Below are positions 61,835 to 64,000 of a stretch of 64,000 nt of DNA, in pieces. The stretch is from Anaerolineaceae bacterium (GTDB taxonomy: Bacteria; Chloroflexota; Anaerolineae; Aggregatilineales; Phototrophicaceae). The notes beneath the pieces were generated by a model, which saw only the letters and a program-made list of their open reading frames with translations, searched no databases and was not told the origin of the DNA. The stretch spans positions 620,001-684,000 of the forward strand of contig JACKCG010000001.1 of assembly GCA_020634135.1 (NCBI GenBank), read 5' to 3'. The translations under genes and the position numbers were made by a program. Position 1 is the stretch's first letter. Each line of letters begins with the position of its first letter.

Positions 61835-63283
61835 TTATGAGAAATCTTGAATCACCCATTGCATCGGATCAACCGGAACCCCATTGACCCATAATTCCCA
61901 ATGAAGATGCGCCCCTGTCACCCGGCCAGTCGCGCCAATTGTGCCGATCACCTGCCCAGCCGTTACAAAATCGCCCACATGCACGTATTGTTCCGTCTGA
62001 TGCCAATATCCGGTATAGACCCCCCAACCATGATCTATGATTGTTGCGTTGCCACGCACATTCAGGGTATCCGCCAGCACCACCGTTCCCGAGGCCGCCG
62101 CCAAGACCGGCGTGCCGGGCGCACCGGCAAAGTCCGTGCCACTATGAAACCGATCATACGCGCCGCCATTATAGGAGCGGCTTGTTCCAAAGGTAGAAAT
62201 CAAGGGGGCCGCTGCCGGCAGCCCCATCGGGCCGGTAAAGTAACGTGTTGGGGTAAAGCTCGTCGCCATAATTCGCTGGAGCAGGTCTTGCTCGGCACTC
62301 TCAACCGCCGGGTCGAGCAAATCACCCCGGTCAGAGAGCAGAGTGATTTGCTCACTGCCATATAAACCAGGGAGGATTTCCAGATTCGTGACGAAATCTG
62401 CCCGCTGGCCGGACTCATCTGTAACGCTTAGTTGCAGCGGATAAACCCCGGCCTGAGTAAAAACCGGCACACCGACCAAAATGATATGAAGCGTGTTGTT
62501 ATGCTCAGACGAGGCAACCAGCGCCCGCCCCAGGAACGTCCCAGTCAGGGTAGTTGGCACCGCCGTTGTCAATCGGAGTTCCCCCGTTTGCCCTTCAACC
62601 AATAGGAGTGGCTCCATCGTTAGTCCGGTCATCGGAGCGGGCAAATCCAGCGCCAACTGCGGTGGTTCGACACCAGGAATCACCAGTTGCTGCCCAACAT
62701 CAATCAAAGTGGGGTCACTAATCCCATTCGCACTGGCAACTGCATTTACCGTCAGACCGTAGCTGGTCGCAATCCGAAACATGGTTTCACCCGGCTGCAC
62801 GACATGAATTAAATTCACTGGAGGAGCAGTTTCCACAGCGACCTCCGGCGCGAGCGGGGTTGGTTCGGCAGCAGGGACGATAGTCAGGATTTGTCCGACA
62901 AAAATGGTGTTCACATCCACCAGGTTACTATAAGCGGCCAGTTGGTCTATCGTGAGGCCATATAACGCCGCGATACTTTGCAGGGTTTCCCCGGGTTGGA
63001 CAGTGTGTGTTTGGGGCACAGCAGCAACTGTACCGGCCACCGGCACCAGTAACCGCTGTCCAACCTGGATGTTGCCCGGATCAACAATGCCGTTGAGTTC
63101 TGCGAGTTCATCCGTCGTCAGTCCATACCCTAAGGCAATGCGAAAGAGATTTTCACCCCGCTGAACGACATGAATCGTCATTTCGGATTGGGTAGAAGAT
63201 AGTGATTCCTGTCCTACTATTACCGAGGCCGGAAGCACAAGCAGCACGGCAAGCAACAAACCATACGCGATACGATAAATCAT
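61835..63283 (-). CDS. LysM-M23 peptidoglycan peptidase
   Basis: This is a 482-residue secreted protein with a signal peptide (about 1-24) and three LysM repeats (about 36-82, 92-138 and 159-203; cores VQRGENLFRIA, VQPGETLQSIA, VQPGETMFRIA). A beta region (about 205-330) and an M23/LytM domain follow, with zinc His/Asp in FHSGTDF and HLHWEL. It should bind and cleave cell-wall peptides or act as an amidase activator; both zinc motifs are intact. The ATG overlaps the DUF192 stop by 4 nt. Confidence 0.94.
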   Translation of the reverse strand: MIYRIAYGLLLAVLLVLPASVIVGQESLSSTQSEMTIHVVQRGENLFRIALGYGLTTDELAELNGIVDPGNIQVGQRLLVPVAGTVAAVPQTHTVQPGETLQSIAALYGLTIDQLAAYSNLVDVNTIFVGQILTIVPAAEPTPLAPEVAVETAPPVNLIHVVQPGETMFRIATSYGLTVNAVASANGISDPTLIDVGQQLVIPGVEPPQLALDLPAPMTGLTMEPLLLVEGQTGELRLTTAVPTTLTGTFLGRALVASSEHNNTLHIILVGVPVFTQAGVYPLQLSVTDESGQRADFVTNLEILPGLYGSEQITLLSDRGDLLDPAVESAEQDLLQRIMATSFTPTRYFTGPMGLPAAAPLISTFGTSRSYNGGAYDRFHSGTDFAGAPGTPVLAAASGTVVLADTLNVRGNATIIDHGWGVYTGYWHQTEQYVHVGDFVTAGQVIGTIGATGRVTGAHLHWELWVNGVPVDPMQWVIQDFS

Positions 63284-63660
63284 CCAACAACCTCATCAAA
63301 CCGCAATACATCACCTAGCTCAACCTGTTCAAGGATATCGGTATTGGCCTCCAGATAATACTGGGCCGGGGAGTTCGGGGCGTACATAGGCCTCCAGGGT
63401 TTCGCCAGGCATTTATCCACAACTTTGCCCGAAGCATCCATCCACACCACACCTATACTGAAGAACATGAAAAACATGTGGATAGCAGTATGCCCCCGCC
63501 CTTCCCTATCGGTGATAAACAACAGCCCTTCATTCTCCGGTAAATGCCGCACCCACTGTAAACCACGAAAGTGGCACCAGAAACTCTGGCACCACTTCAC
63601 ACGAGGCAGAACTACATCTCCGGTTGTGGCATTTCGTAAAATTCGCCACCGTTTACTCAT
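63280..63660 (-). CDS. DUF192 protein
   Basis: This 126-residue protein shows the DUF192 pattern: LPRVKWCQSFWCHFRGL, here WCHFRGLQW, then HMFFMFFSIGVVWMD and the YYLEANTDILEQVELGD end. It has no clear signal peptide, though many family members are exported. Its function is unknown. It overlaps its neighbours by 4 nt on both sides (ATGA), so it is translated together with two LysM proteins, hinting at an envelope role. Confidence 0.9.
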   Translation of the reverse strand: MSKRWRILRNATTGDVVLPRVKWCQSFWCHFRGLQWVRHLPENEGLLFITDREGRGHTAIHMFFMFFSIGVVWMDASGKVVDKCLAKPWRPMYAPNSPAQYYLEANTDILEQVELGDVLRFDEVVG

Positions 63661-64000
63661 GGAATTGTCAACACCTGCCCAACATACAGCCTATTCGGGT
63701 CTATAATCCCGTTCACTTGAATCAGGCGAGTCAGTGAGACACCGGTACGCAGTGAAATGCGATACAGGTTATCGCCCGCCCGCACAACATAGGTGTTTGA
63801 TGTCGTCACAGGAGCGGGCGTGGCCGTAACTGGTACAACAACAGTCACAACTACCGGTGCGGGTGGTATCCCCGCGCCAGGAACGTTCAGGCGCTGCCCC
63901 ACACGAATGACGTTGGGATTTGCAATACCATTGAGTTGCGCCAGGGTGGTCGTTGTTGTGTTAAAGCGCACGGCAATACGGAACAAAGTATCACCTGGCT
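63657..64000 (-). CDS. LysM-repeat protein, C-terminal part (partial)
   Basis: The frame is open to the end of the window, so the start is missing; the apparent first Met is really an internal Leu codon (TTG) in DTLFRIAVRF. The visible 113 residues hold the end of one LysM repeat, a Pro/Val/Thr-rich linker, and one full LysM repeat (YVVRAGDNLYRIS to YVGQVLTIP) that closes the protein. LysM binds N-acetylglucosamine polymers. It is the first visible gene of the LysM-DUF192-M23-GH31 run. Confidence 0.85.
   Translation of the reverse strand, partial: PGDTLFRIAVRFNTTTTTLAQLNGIANPNVIRVGQRLNVPGAGIPPAPVVVTVVVPVTATPAPVTTSNTYVVRAGDNLYRISLRTGVSLTRLIQVNGIIDPNRLYVGQVLTIP

Overview
The window reads as an ordinary chromosome segment of a Gram-negative-like or monoderm environmental bacterium, most probably a Chloroflexota (Anaerolineae-type) genome. 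This placement is an inference from the gene mix, not from a marker search: a type 2 isopentenyl diphosphate isomerase, PQQ-propeller Ser/Thr kinases, LysM/M23 and PKD/TolB-type surface proteins, many uncharacterised Chloroflexota-like membrane proteins, frequent TTG/GTG starts and mid-range GC. I see no phage, insertion sequence, CRISPR array, tRNA or rRNA.

Layout. 1-5.5 kb: the end of an aminotransferase, hflX, a small membrane protein, a GNAT/GIY-YIG fusion, and a polar amino-acid ABC transporter (binding protein, permease, ATPase). 5.6-8.6 kb (minus): an OmpR-type regulator with a GAF/PAS histidine kinase. 8.7-22.8 kb: a surface and polysaccharide region with a giant PKD/TolB lipoprotein containing six virtually identical 258-bp repeats, a DUF348-G5-propeller lipoprotein, a glycosidase-like/O-antigen-ligase fusion, a degenerate macro-domain protein, a UDP-glucuronate decarboxylase-like SDR, a second O-antigen ligase, GtrA and a GT4 glycosyltransferase. 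22.8-30.3 kb: a poor 0.5-kb spacer, small hypotheticals, a thioesterase, a lone ChlI-like ATPase, acyl carrier protein, isoprenoid genes (fni and a prenyl synthase) and HemW.

30.4-40.4 kb holds the most system-like region. It is a tightly packed co-directional run of Ser/Thr kinase with PQQ propeller, PP2C phosphatase, DnaJ-VWA fusion, zinc-ribbon-FHA protein, 81-aa protein, OmpR regulator and MglA-like small GTPase. A roadblock/LC7 protein lies 3 kb downstream on the other strand, beyond an adenosine-deaminase-like protein with altered active-site residues and pyrG. The kinase-PP2C-VWA core resembles the known TerY-P triad, but the DnaJ fusion and the FHA, regulator and GTPase partners make it a distinctive variant.

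40.7-46.1 kb: MoxR ATPase, DUF58, GNAT, a membrane-anchored spermidine-synthase-like protein and a DUF1461-type protein. 46.2-51.8 kb: yvcK and the glycolytic run gap-pgk-tpiA followed by a membrane protein. 51.8-59.2 kb: upp and a WecA-like transferase (minus), ruvB-DUF2905-queA, then rplU-rpmA-rpmE (rpmE carrying an RNA-polymerase-alpha-CTD-like tail), tdk and a histidine-rich membrane protein. 59.3-64 kb (minus): LysM protein, DUF192, LysM-M23 peptidase and GH31 alpha-glucosidase. Genes are densely packed with 1-4 nt overlaps. Three convergent pairs overlap by exactly 4 nt at their stop codons, and others are separated by symmetrical terminators.
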